Below the pieces are notes generated by a model, which made no database searches, was not told the DNA's origin, and worked only from the letters and a program-made list of their open reading frames with translations. A program made the translations under genes and the position numbers. This document shows, in pieces, positions 1 through 5,264 of a stretch of DNA of 5,264 bases. Where the stretch lies: contig JAITCS010000190.1 in assembly GCA_031282935.1 (NCBI GenBank), forward strand, positions 1 to 5,264. The letters run 5' to 3'. How positions within the stretch are numbered: the first letter of the stretch is position 1; each line of letters opens with the position of its first letter. This DNA comes from Cellulomonadaceae bacterium (GTDB lineage: Bacteria > Actinomycetota > Actinomycetes > Actinomycetales > Cellulomonadaceae).

Positions 1-369
1 TTCGCGAACCGCGTGGCGGTTATGTATGCAGGTCGAATTGTTGAAGTAGGAACTGTTCGGGAGATATTCTATAATCCTCGCCACCCCTACTCGTGGGGAT
101 TATTGGGGTCACTGCCCAGCGCCGATAATGGGGATCCAAAACGACTAACCACAATTCCGGGCGCCCCACCCTCAATGCTGAATCCGCCCAAAGGGGATGC
201 TTTCGCGCCCCGAAATCCCTACGCCTTAGCGATTGACGGCGAACAAGCACCCCCATTCTTTCAGTTATCGGACACCCATTATGCCGCCACTTGGCTCTTA
301 GCCAAAGGGGCACCAAAAGTCACCCCACCAAAAGACATTCAACAACGGTGGGAGTATTGGGCACAATGA
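1..369 (+). CDS. Oligopeptide/dipeptide ABC transporter ATP-binding protein, OppD/DppD type, C-terminal part
   Basis: This is the 3' end of a gene that begins outside the window; 122 residues are visible and frame 1 is open from the first base. The opening FANRVAVMYAGRIVEVG is the end of an ABC ATPase domain just after the H-switch. It is followed by the NPRHPYSWGLLGSLP segment and the Opp/Dpp C-terminal domain (IPGAPPSML, FAPRNPYA, HYAATWLL), as in ATPases that power peptide importers at the inner face of the membrane. The Walker and signature motifs lie upstream of the window. The oddity is that the four cysteine positions of this domain read D66, N72, D79 and T97 of the visible fragment. 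The stop overlaps the next ATPase gene at ATGA, so the two are translationally coupled in one operon. Whether the substrate is an oligopeptide, a dipeptide or another solute cannot be read from this part. Confidence 0.9.
   Translation, partial: FANRVAVMYAGRIVEVGTVREIFYNPRHPYSWGLLGSLPSADNGDPKRLTTIPGAPPSMLNPPKGDAFAPRNPYALAIDGEQAPPFFQLSDTHYAATWLLAKGAPKVTPPKDIQQRWEYWAQ
351..354 (+). promoter_or_regulatory. Ribosome binding site of the OppF-type gene
   Basis: GGAG, within GGTGGGAG (347-354), lies 11 bases before the ATG at 366. It supports that start over the GTG at 291, which would add 25 residues overlapping the upstream gene with no resemblance to an ABC N-terminus. Confidence 0.55.
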
Positions 370-1151
370 CAGCACCGATTTTAGAAGTAAAGCACCTGAC
401 TCAAGTATTCGGACGAGGGCCAAGCGCGGTAAGAGCCGTCAACAATGTCAGTTTTGAAGTAATGCCCGGCGAAACTTTGGGTATCGTTGGAGAATCCGGT
501 TCTGGGAAAACAACTTTGGGCCGAGCTATTGTTGGGCTATATCAACCAACGGTTGGGCAAATACTTTATCGTGGCCAAAACGTGGAAGTTTTAGGCCAGC
601 AAAAACGACGCAAAACTAAACGCGAACTGCAAATGGTTTTCCAAGACCCCGGAGCTTCTCTAGACCCACGAATGTCGGTTAGCAAAATTGTGGCCGAGGG
701 TTTGCTGATTGCCGGTAATCGCCGTGACCTCTCGAACCGGGTGAATGAGGCACTAAAATCGGTGGGCCTTGACCCGGCATTAGGCAACCGATTCCCCCAT
801 GAATTATCGGGCGGGCAGCGTCAACGGGTAGGAATTGCACGCGCCCTTATCATGGAACCGAAATTGCTGGTGCTGGATGAACCAATATCCGCCCTCGATG
901 TGTCCATCGCTGCCCAAGTTATCAACCTTTTAGTGGAACTGAAAGAAACCCACGGGCTGACCTATGTGTTTATTGCCCACGATTTAGCAATGGTGCGTCA
1001 TGTATCCGATCGAATTGCCGTGATGCAAAATGGCGAAATTGTGGAAATGGGAGCTGCGCACCAGATATTCACGGACCCGCGCCACGATTTCACCAAGGCG
1101 CTGCTGGCGGCGGCGCCAGTTCCTGACCCGGACGCCTCGCCGAGGCCGTGA
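366..1151 (+). CDS. Oligopeptide/dipeptide ABC transporter ATP-binding protein, OppF/DppF type
   Basis: This is a complete 261-residue ABC ATPase, the second nucleotide-binding subunit of a peptide importer, expected to pair with the preceding OppD-type subunit at the cytoplasmic face of the permeases. All catalytic elements are visible: Walker A GESGSGKT (42-49), Q-loop Q93 in VFQDPGASLDPR, signature LSGGQRQRVGIARA (147-160), Walker B LLVLDEP (167-173), D-loop SALD (175-178) and H-switch H205. It should therefore be active. The ATG at 366 is chosen because MTAPILEVKHL starts as the family does and the ATGA overlap is typical of opp operons. The protein stops soon after DPRHDFTKALLAAAPVPDP, so it lacks the C-terminal Opp/Dpp domain that commonly brings OppF to about 320 residues or more. 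Substrate is unknown; nickel- or dipeptide-type transporters also have short second ATPases. Confidence 0.92.
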   Translation: MTAPILEVKHLTQVFGRGPSAVRAVNNVSFEVMPGETLGIVGESGSGKTTLGRAIVGLYQPTVGQILYRGQNVEVLGQQKRRKTKRELQMVFQDPGASLDPRMSVSKIVAEGLLIAGNRRDLSNRVNEALKSVGLDPALGNRFPHELSGGQRQRVGIARALIMEPKLLVLDEPISALDVSIAAQVINLLVELKETHGLTYVFIAHDLAMVRHVSDRIAVMQNGEIVEMGAAHQIFTDPRHDFTKALLAAAPVPDPDASPRP

Positions 1152-1184
1152 GCGTTTGCGGTTGTGAGCATTTGCTGAGTGTGT

Positions 1185-1205
1185 TGGTTGAGCCTGTCGA
1201 AACCA
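1185..1205. repeat. Short imperfect palindrome resembling an actinobacterial dispersed repeat
   Basis: The sequence TGGTTGAGCCTGTCGAAACCA has 5-base complementary ends (TGGTT and AACCA) around a GAGCCTGTCGA core. From memory, closely similar elements occur in many copies between genes of high-GC Gram-positive bacteria and give spurious VEPVET or VSTSST peptides when translated; VEPVET does appear here in one forward frame. It sits 34 bases after the OppF-type gene. It could act as an RNA hairpin or attenuator, but no T-tract follows it, so I do not call it a terminator. Copy number in this genome cannot be judged from one window. Confidence 0.5.
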
Positions 1206-1245
1206 TGATCAACGGACAAGGCGGAAACCTCCAGGCGGGACTAAA

Positions 1246-1261
1246 TGTTTCACGTGAAACA
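1246..1261. other. parS: parS centromere site 1 (perfect)
   Basis: TGTTTCACGTGAAACA matches the universal chromosomal parS consensus exactly. The symmetry extends three bases on each side, giving a 22-bp perfect palindrome at 1243-1264. It is intergenic, 132 bases before the parA start, the usual position for a ParB loading site next to parAB. ParB bound here could also influence parA transcription; that is an inference. Confidence 0.96.
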
Positions 1262-1354
1262 TTTTGCGACGCGACTGGATGCCTTTTTTCCGCGCATCTC
1301 GGTGTTCGAATACGTTGTTGTCCGTGCCTCCCACTACGCTCGGCGTTAAGAACG

Positions 1355-1360
1355 TAGGCT
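1355..1360 (+). promoter_or_regulatory. Possible -10 element of the parAB promoter
   Basis: TAGGCT fits the TANNNT pattern of actinobacterial -10 boxes. It would place transcription start about 25-30 bases before the parA ATG, leaving a short leader that contains the AGGAGG. No clear -35 box sits 16-19 bases upstream. A second TANNNT (TACGCT, 1335-1340) is an alternative. This is a weak call. Confidence 0.25.
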
Positions 1361-1379
1361 AGTCGCGAGCACCAAGCGC

Positions 1380-1385
1380 AGGAGG
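1380..1385 (+). promoter_or_regulatory. Strong ribosome binding site of parA
   Basis: AGGAGG, a full Shine-Dalgarno core, lies 8 bases before the ATG at 1394. It fixes that start and shows that the N-terminal extension of ParA is translated. Confidence 0.85.
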
Positions 1386-1393
1386 AAGTCGGG

Positions 1394-2377
1394 ATGCTGA
1401 CATCGAACCAGGGCCATAACCCGGCCGCACTGAGCGAGGCCGAGCGTGAGGCATTAGCAGAGGCGATTCCTGAGGCTGGGTATGATACGCCATTAGCGGC
1501 CCAGTTGAGCATGGATTGTCGGCGCCGCATCTCGTTGCAAGGTCGGCAGTTCGACAAGCCCTCGCAAACCCGGATCATGGCGATAGCCAACCAAAAGGGC
1601 GGGGTGGGCAAGACCACCACGGCCGTGAACCTCGCGGCGGCTCTGGCCACGGGCGGCTTGCGGGTGCTGGTGATAGACATTGACCCGCAGGGGAACGCCT
1701 CCACCGCTCTCGGCCTGGAGCACCACGTCGGCACCGACTCCATTTACGAGGCACTGATAGACGAATTGCCGATGAGCGCCGTGGTGCAGCCCTGCGCTTC
1801 GGTGCCCGGCCTTTTCGGGGTGCCTTCCACGATTGACCTCGCTGGCGCCGAGATCGAGTTGGTGAGCGTTGTTTCCCGTGAAACAAGGTTGCGGCGCGCC
1901 ATTGACAAATACTTGACGGAACTTAGCGCCACCAAGCAGCCCGGCTACGACTACATCCTGATTGACTGCGCCCCCAGTTTGGGCCTGCTCACCGTGAACG
2001 CTTTCGCGGCCGCTAACGAGGTGTTTTTGCCAATCCAATGCGAATACTACGCACTAGAGGGGCTGGGCCAGCTAATGCGGGCCGTTGACTTGATGCGGCA
2101 GCACCTCAACCCCGTGCTCGCGATCTCAACCATCCTGCTCACGATGTACGATGGCCGCACCAACCTGGCGCGGCAAGTCGCTGACGAGGTGCAAGAGCAC
2201 TTCACGGATCAGGTGCTGAAAACCCGGATCCCTCGGTCGGTTCGCATTGCGGAGGCACCCAGTTACGGGCAAACCGTGATCTCTTACGACCCCACCTCCA
2301 CTGGGGCCTTGGCATATTTGGAAGCGGCGCGCGAACTGAGCGCCCGTGCAGTTTCGATGGAGCAGGTGGCGGCATAA
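1394..2377 (+). CDS. parA: Chromosome partitioning ATPase ParA
   Basis: This 327-residue ParA/Soj-family P-loop ATPase binds the nucleoid as an ATP dimer and moves ParB-parS complexes to segregate origins. The deviant Walker A is KGGVGKTT (68-75) with signature lysine K68; Walker A' is DIDPQGN (95-101); Walker B is YILIDCAPSLG (187-197) with D191. The conserved LAGAEIELVS and RIPRSVRIAEAPSYG segments are also present. About 60 residues precede the ATPase core (DTPLAAQL...RRRISLQGRQF), as in actinobacterial chromosomal ParA. The AGGAGG at 1380 supports this start over the internal ATG at 1577 (residue 62), which would leave only six residues before K68. The gene overlaps parB by one base (TAATG), indicating a coupled parAB operon. 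A parS-like sequence is embedded at codons for V159-T164. Codon composition is GC-richer than in the opp genes. Confidence 0.97.
   Translation: MLTSNQGHNPAALSEAEREALAEAIPEAGYDTPLAAQLSMDCRRRISLQGRQFDKPSQTRIMAIANQKGGVGKTTTAVNLAAALATGGLRVLVIDIDPQGNASTALGLEHHVGTDSIYEALIDELPMSAVVQPCASVPGLFGVPSTIDLAGAEIELVSVVSRETRLRRAIDKYLTELSATKQPGYDYILIDCAPSLGLLTVNAFAAANEVFLPIQCEYYALEGLGQLMRAVDLMRQHLNPVLAISTILLTMYDGRTNLARQVADEVQEHFTDQVLKTRIPRSVRIAEAPSYGQTVISYDPTSTGALAYLEAARELSARAVSMEQVAA
1870..1885. other. parS: parS-like site 2, one mismatch, inside parA
   Basis: TGTTTCCCGTGAAACA differs from the parS consensus only at base 1876 (C for A). The symmetric flanks T1869 and A1886 extend it. It is read in frame as VVSRET within the conserved LVSVVSRETRLRRAI segment of ParA. 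The mismatch breaks the central CACGTG symmetry and may weaken ParB loading. Confidence 0.7.
2364..2369 (+). promoter_or_regulatory. Ribosome binding site of parB within the parA 3' end
   Basis: AGGTGG lies 7 bases before the ATG at 2377, inside the last parA codons. With the TAATG stop-start overlap this points to translational coupling. Confidence 0.55.
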
Positions 2378-3681
2378 TGGTTACACGAACCACAGGTTTA
2401 GGGCGCGGAATCGCGTCGCTGATTCCCTCCGGGCCGGGAGCAGGGCCGAACCAAAACCACTCGCTGCACGCCGTTGCCGACCCAGCGGATGGCCCCGATA
2501 ATGGGCCAGAGGGTGATCGCGGCGCGAACCAGTCGAACTCGATTTCCCATTTCGACAGGTCGGCGCCTGCCCAGTTGGTCAAATCCTCGGCCCTCGTCAA
2601 CCTGCCTCGCCACGATGACAACCCGCTGCTGAACGCGGCAATCGCAAGGCACCCCTCGGCGCCCCCGGCAACGGTGACTGAACTCCACCCCGTAAAGGAG
2701 CCAGTGGAAAAGCCTCGGAAACGCCCGGTTGATGTCTTTTTCGAGGACAAAGCCGAAGTAATTGCCAGCCGTCAAGCCTGGGACGCTGCCGACGCTGACG
2801 GCCGGATCGGTTTGGCCAGCTCAGGCCGTGACGACCAGGGGGCCGACAACGAGGACAAACTCTTGCCCGTGCCCGGGGTGCGTTATGCCGAGTTGATCAT
2901 TGACATGATCGAGCCGAACGCCAAGCAGCCACGCAAGGTGTTCGGTGAGGAAGAACTGGCCGAACTGACCTCGTCAATCAGCGAAATCGGGTTGCTGCAG
3001 CCCATCGTGGTGCGCGAACGGCGCGGCGGTTACGAACTGATCATGGGCGAACGGCGGTGGCGCGCCGCCCAACGAGCAGGGTTGCGTAAAATCCCCGCGA
3101 TCATCCGCGACACCGACGACGCTGCCATGTTGCGCGACGCGCTGCTGGAGAACCTGCACCGCGCAAACCTCGACCCACTGGAAGAGGCCACCGCCTATCG
3201 GCAACTGCTTGACGATTTCGGCTGCACGCAAGAGGAACTAGCCGCCAGGATTTTCCGCAGCCGCCCGCAAATCACCAACAGTATGAGGCTGCTGAAATTA
3301 CCGCCCTTGATCCAAAGGCGGTTGGCGAAGGGCGACCTCTCCGCCGGTCACGCGCGGGCAATTCTGGGCCTGAAAGACGTCGCGGAAATGGAACGCCTGG
3401 CGCAACGCATTGTTGCTGAAGGCCTGTCCGTGCGCACCGTTGAGGAACTGGTGCTCGCTGCCGACGAGCAAAGGCCGCCGCGTCAGATTGGGCCGCGCTC
3501 GGCGCGCACTCCAGCCACAGACCAGTTGGCGGTTCGCCTAACTGAGCGGTTTGGGGCCAAAGTGCAGGTGCGAATTGGGCAGGTCGGCAAGGTGACCATC
3601 GAGTTTGAGGACATGTCAAAGCTCAACCACATCTTGGCTCTCATCGCTCCCGACGATCCTGGCATCGCGGAAGCCGCTTAA
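2377..3681 (+). CDS. parB: Chromosome partitioning protein ParB (CTP-dependent parS-binding clamp)
   Basis: This 434-residue ParB/Spo0J protein loads at parS, closes as a CTP-bound clamp and spreads along DNA. The N-terminal GLGRGIASLIP (7-17) is the usual ParA-contacting peptide. The CTP-binding ParB/N domain starts near 166 (VPGVRYAELIIDMIEPNAKQ) and includes QPRKVF (184-189), QPIVVRER (208-215), GERRWRA (224-230) and ENLHRANLDPLEEA (258-271). A helix-turn-helix follows (about 283-308, TQEELAARIFRSRPQITNSMRLL), then LSAGHARAILGL (321-332) and a C-terminal dimer domain (about 383-427). No key residue appears to be missing. It is longer than a typical ParB because residues 18-165 form a polar, probably disordered linker. 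That linker contains RPVDVFF (116-122), which I recall from other actinobacterial ParBs. It is co-transcribed with parA. No convincing terminator follows. Confidence 0.97.
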   Translation: MVTRTTGLGRGIASLIPSGPGAGPNQNHSLHAVADPADGPDNGPEGDRGANQSNSISHFDRSAPAQLVKSSALVNLPRHDDNPLLNAAIARHPSAPPATVTELHPVKEPVEKPRKRPVDVFFEDKAEVIASRQAWDAADADGRIGLASSGRDDQGADNEDKLLPVPGVRYAELIIDMIEPNAKQPRKVFGEEELAELTSSISEIGLLQPIVVRERRGGYELIMGERRWRAAQRAGLRKIPAIIRDTDDAAMLRDALLENLHRANLDPLEEATAYRQLLDDFGCTQEELAARIFRSRPQITNSMRLLKLPPLIQRRLAKGDLSAGHARAILGLKDVAEMERLAQRIVAEGLSVRTVEELVLAADEQRPPRQIGPRSARTPATDQLAVRLTERFGAKVQVRIGQVGKVTIEFEDMSKLNHILALIAPDDPGIAEAA

Positions 3682-3714
3682 GCAATTCAGTTCGCGCTTA
3701 AGTCTTTCAGAACC
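3675..3714. repeat. Two imperfect 20-bp tandem units between parB and gltB
   Basis: Unit one is CGCTTAAGCAATTCAGTTCG (3675-3694) and unit two is CGCTTAAGTCTTTCAGAACC (3695-3714). They share CGCTTAAG and TTCAG at the same offsets, 14 of 20 bases in all. The first unit overlaps the parB stop. The 20-bp period (two helical turns) and the palindromic CTTAAG would suit a pair of regulator-binding sites upstream of gltB, but no regulator is identified. Confidence 0.45.
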
Positions 3715-3763
3715 GGACAGACCGGGCGCCACAAGGTGAATTTCCACAATAGGCAATCCAGGC

Positions 3764-3769
3764 GGGGAG
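3764..3769 (+). promoter_or_regulatory. Ribosome binding site of gltB
   Basis: GGGGAG lies 11 bases before the ATG at 3781. It is a somewhat long spacing but the best candidate. A nearer ATG at 3773 is in another frame, and the in-frame GTG at 3736 would add 15 residues absent from the family N-terminus. The site supports 3781. Confidence 0.55.
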
Positions 3770-3780
3770 ATAATGTCCAA

Positions 3781-5264
3781 ATGTCCTATCGAGGTGGTCT
3801 TTACGATCCGAGTGCTGAACACGATTCTTGCGGGGTAGCTTTCGTTGCAACCCTGAGAGGCACCCCTGGTCGGGATATTGTTGACGCCGGTTTGACGGCG
3901 CTGCGAAACCTTGACCATCGGGGGGCGGTGGGCGCTGAGGAGAACTCCGGTGACGGCGCGGGCATATTAACCCAGATTCCGGACGAGTTTTTGCGTGAGG
4001 TTTTCGGAGAAATCTTCCCAGGTTCTCAGTTGCCCCCGGCAGGACAGTATGTGGTGGGCTTAGCGTTTTTCCCGCCCGCCTCAGCGCCCGGCCCGGAAAA
4101 TGTTTCACGTGAAACATTGGAAGCGGCTTTCACAGATATCGCCCACCAAGAGGGCCTAGACGTATTCGCGTGGCGCGAGGTGCCGGTTGACCCCAACGAT
4201 TTAGGTCCAACTGCGCGGTCAACCATGCCAACCTTTCGGCAGGTAGTGCTGATTGATCCCAAGGGTGAACTAAAAGGTGAGGACCTTGACCGGCGGGCTT
4301 ACCGCATTCGGAAGCGGGCGCAGCACGAATTAGGTTTGTATTTCGCCTCGTTATCCTGCCAAACCCTGGTGTACAAGGGCATGTTAACCACAAACCAGTT
4401 ACAACCCTTCTTCCTTGACTTATCCCATCCGAAGTTCGCCAGCGAAATCGCGCTGGTTCACTCCCGATTCTCAACCAACACTTTCCCCAGTTGGCCCCTC
4501 GCTCAACCGATGCGTTACGTCGCCCATAACGGCGAAATCAACACCATCCGAGGCAACCGAAACTGGATCGCAGCGCGGGAGGGTTCCCTGAAAGCCCCAC
4601 TGCTGGGAGATTTGCAACCGCTGCTGCCGGTGTGTACCCCCGGAGCTTCTGATTCGGCCACCTTTGACGAAGTTCTCGAACTGCTACATCTGTCAGGGCG
4701 GTCGCTGCCGCACGCGGTTTTGATGATGATCCCCGAAGCCTGGGAACACAACGAAGAGATGGATCCCGCCCGCAAGGCGTTTTACGATTACCACCTCAAC
4801 CTGATGGAGCCATGGGATGGCCCGGCCGCCTTGACGTTCACGGACGGCACCTTGATTGGCGCGGTGCTGGATCGAAATGGGTTGCGCCCCGCCCGGTACT
4901 GGGTCACTGACGACGGCTTTGTGGTTCTAGCCTCCGAAACCGGTGTGCTTGACATTCCCGCCGAAAAGATTGTGCGCAAAGGTCGGCTGGAGCCAGGAAA
5001 GATGTTCTTGGTTGACACCAAAGGCCAAAGAATCATCGAGGATAGCGAAATAAAGGCCGAATTAGCGGCACAGAAGCCTTACGAAAAATGGCTGAACGAC
5101 TACCAGATTCCGCTGGAAACTCTGCCGAAACGCGAGCACATTGCACACTCCCCATCTTCGGTGGAAAGAAGGCAACGCGCTTTCGGCTACACGCGAGAAG
5201 AACTGCGCCTAATCCTCACTCCGATGGCGAACACTGGAGCCGAACCGCTGGGCGCAATGGGCAC
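3781..5264 (+). CDS. gltB: Glutamate synthase large (alpha) subunit, N-terminal part
   Basis: The 5' part of gltB runs off the window; 494 residues of about 1500 are visible. With GltD the enzyme makes two glutamates from glutamine and 2-oxoglutarate using NADPH, in the cytoplasmic GS-GOGAT pathway. The visible part is the class II glutamine amidotransferase domain. EHDSCG places the catalytic cysteine at C17, implying removal of a 16-residue propeptide. [27 protein letters not shown] (41-67), [14 protein letters not shown] (227-240), [15 protein letters not shown] (248-262), EPWDGPAA (343-350) and [11 protein letters not shown] (364-374) are the expected glutaminase motifs. [14 protein letters not shown] (481-494) begins the central domain; the FMN and iron-sulfur parts lie beyond the window. 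A perfect parS is embedded at codons for N107-T112. The 99-base gap before it may carry its promoter; none is clear. Confidence 0.97.
   Translation, partial: MSYRGGLYDPSAEHDSCGVAFVATLRGTPGRDIVDAGLTALRNLDHRGAVGAEENSGDGAGILTQIPDEFLREVFGEIFPGSQLPPAGQYVVGLAFFPPASAPGPENVSRETLEAAFTDIAHQEGLDVFAWREVPVDPNDLGPTARSTMPTFRQVVLIDPKGELKGEDLDRRAYRIRKRAQHELGLYFASLSCQTLVYKGMLTTNQLQPFFLDLSHPKFASEIALVHSRFSTNTFPSWPLAQPMRYVAHNGEINTIRGNRNWIAAREGSLKAPLLGDLQPLLPVCTPGASDSATFDEVLELLHLSGRSLPHAVLMMIPEAWEHNEEMDPARKAFYDYHLNLMEPWDGPAALTFTDGTLIGAVLDRNGLRPARYWVTDDGFVVLASETGVLDIPAEKIVRKGRLEPGKMFLVDTKGQRIIEDSEIKAELAAQKPYEKWLNDYQIPLETLPKREHIAHSPSSVERRQRAFGYTREELRLILTPMANTGAEPLGAMG
4101..4116. other. parS: parS centromere site 3 (perfect), inside gltB
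   Basis: TGTTTCACGTGAAACA is an exact consensus parS. With symmetric flanks the palindrome is 20 bp (4099-4118). It lies 320 bases into gltB and is read in frame as NVSRET between the [11 protein letters not shown] and [13 protein letters not shown] segments, a part of the glutaminase domain without catalytic residues. Identity to site 1 over 16 bases makes chance very unlikely. Confidence 0.94.

Noticed and set aside
1243..1265. 22-bp palindrome followed by T as a rho-independent terminator
   Set aside because: The sequence is an exact parS with symmetric flanks and an AT-rich stem base; centromere function explains it better.
1278..1298. GATGC/GCATC hairpin around a run of six T as a terminator for oppF
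   Set aside because: The stem is only 5 bp and the T-run sits in the loop, not after the stem.
1245..1349. Small forward ORF of 34 codons (MFHVKHFATRL...) starting within parS, with a GGCGGGA about 4 bases upstream
   Set aside because: MFHVKH is just parS read in another frame, and the upstream purine stretch is a poor Shine-Dalgarno. Only ribosome profiling or conservation would revive it.
1148..1357. Forward ORF of 69 codons after the OppF-type gene
   Set aside because: It starts inside the upstream stop region and has no family resemblance. Its sequence is the translation of the dispersed repeat (VEPVET) and of parS (NVSRET).
1090..1743. Antisense ORF of 217 codons across the opp-parA gap
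   Set aside because: It is opposite oppF and parA coding sequence, spans parS and the repeat, and has no recognisable domain. It is a high-GC shadow frame.
2202..2750. Antisense ORF of 182 codons opposite parA and parB
   Set aside because: It is low-complexity Gly/Ser/Pro-rich translation of the strand opposite the ParB linker, without a domain or plausible start.
3713..3725. CCGG-ACAGA-CCGG hairpin as a parB terminator
   Set aside because: Only 4 bp of stem, and no T-run follows.
3740..3748. ATTTCCACA as a DnaA box
   Set aside because: Two mismatches to TTATCCACA and no other boxes nearby; an isolated match is not evidence of an origin.

Overview
The window looks like a segment of an actinobacterial chromosome carrying core genes. 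The main reasons are the N-terminally extended chromosomal ParA, a ParB with an RPVDVFF motif in its long linker, a GltB opening with a YDPxxEHDSCG stretch, and a short palindromic repeat (TTGAGCCTGTCGAAA core) of a kind I associate with high-GC Gram-positive genomes. All supported genes are on the + strand. I cannot name the genus.

Layout. Positions 1-369 hold the C-terminal part of a peptide-transporter ATPase (OppD/DppD type). It overlaps at ATGA with a complete partner ATPase (OppF/DppF type, 366-1151). A 242-base gap (1152-1393) carries a dispersed-repeat-like element, a perfect parS centromere and the probable parA promoter and ribosome binding site. The partition genes parA (1394-2377) and parB (2377-3681) follow, coupled through TAATG. 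After a 99-base gap comes the 5' part of gltB (from 3781, running off the end at 5264), the large subunit of glutamate synthase.

The partition module is complete in cis. ParB (CTP switch, helix-turn-helix and dimer domain all visible) should load on the parS sites and ParA should act on the resulting complexes. Three parS or parS-like sites lie within about 2.9 kb: a perfect one upstream of parA (1246-1261), a one-mismatch one inside parA (1870-1885), and a perfect one inside gltB (4101-4116). Such clustering normally marks the origin-proximal region, but no dnaA, rsmG, rnpA or yidC is present. The flanking genes are instead a peptide importer and glutamate synthase.

I see no mobile element, CRISPR array, toxin-antitoxin pair, defence system, tRNA or rRNA, and no convincing undescribed system. 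The observations most worth following are loss of all four expected cluster cysteines in the OppD tail together with an OppF lacking that domain, parS sequences embedded in the parA and gltB coding regions, the unusual opp-parAB-gltB gene order, and a 20-bp-period repeat just upstream of gltB.
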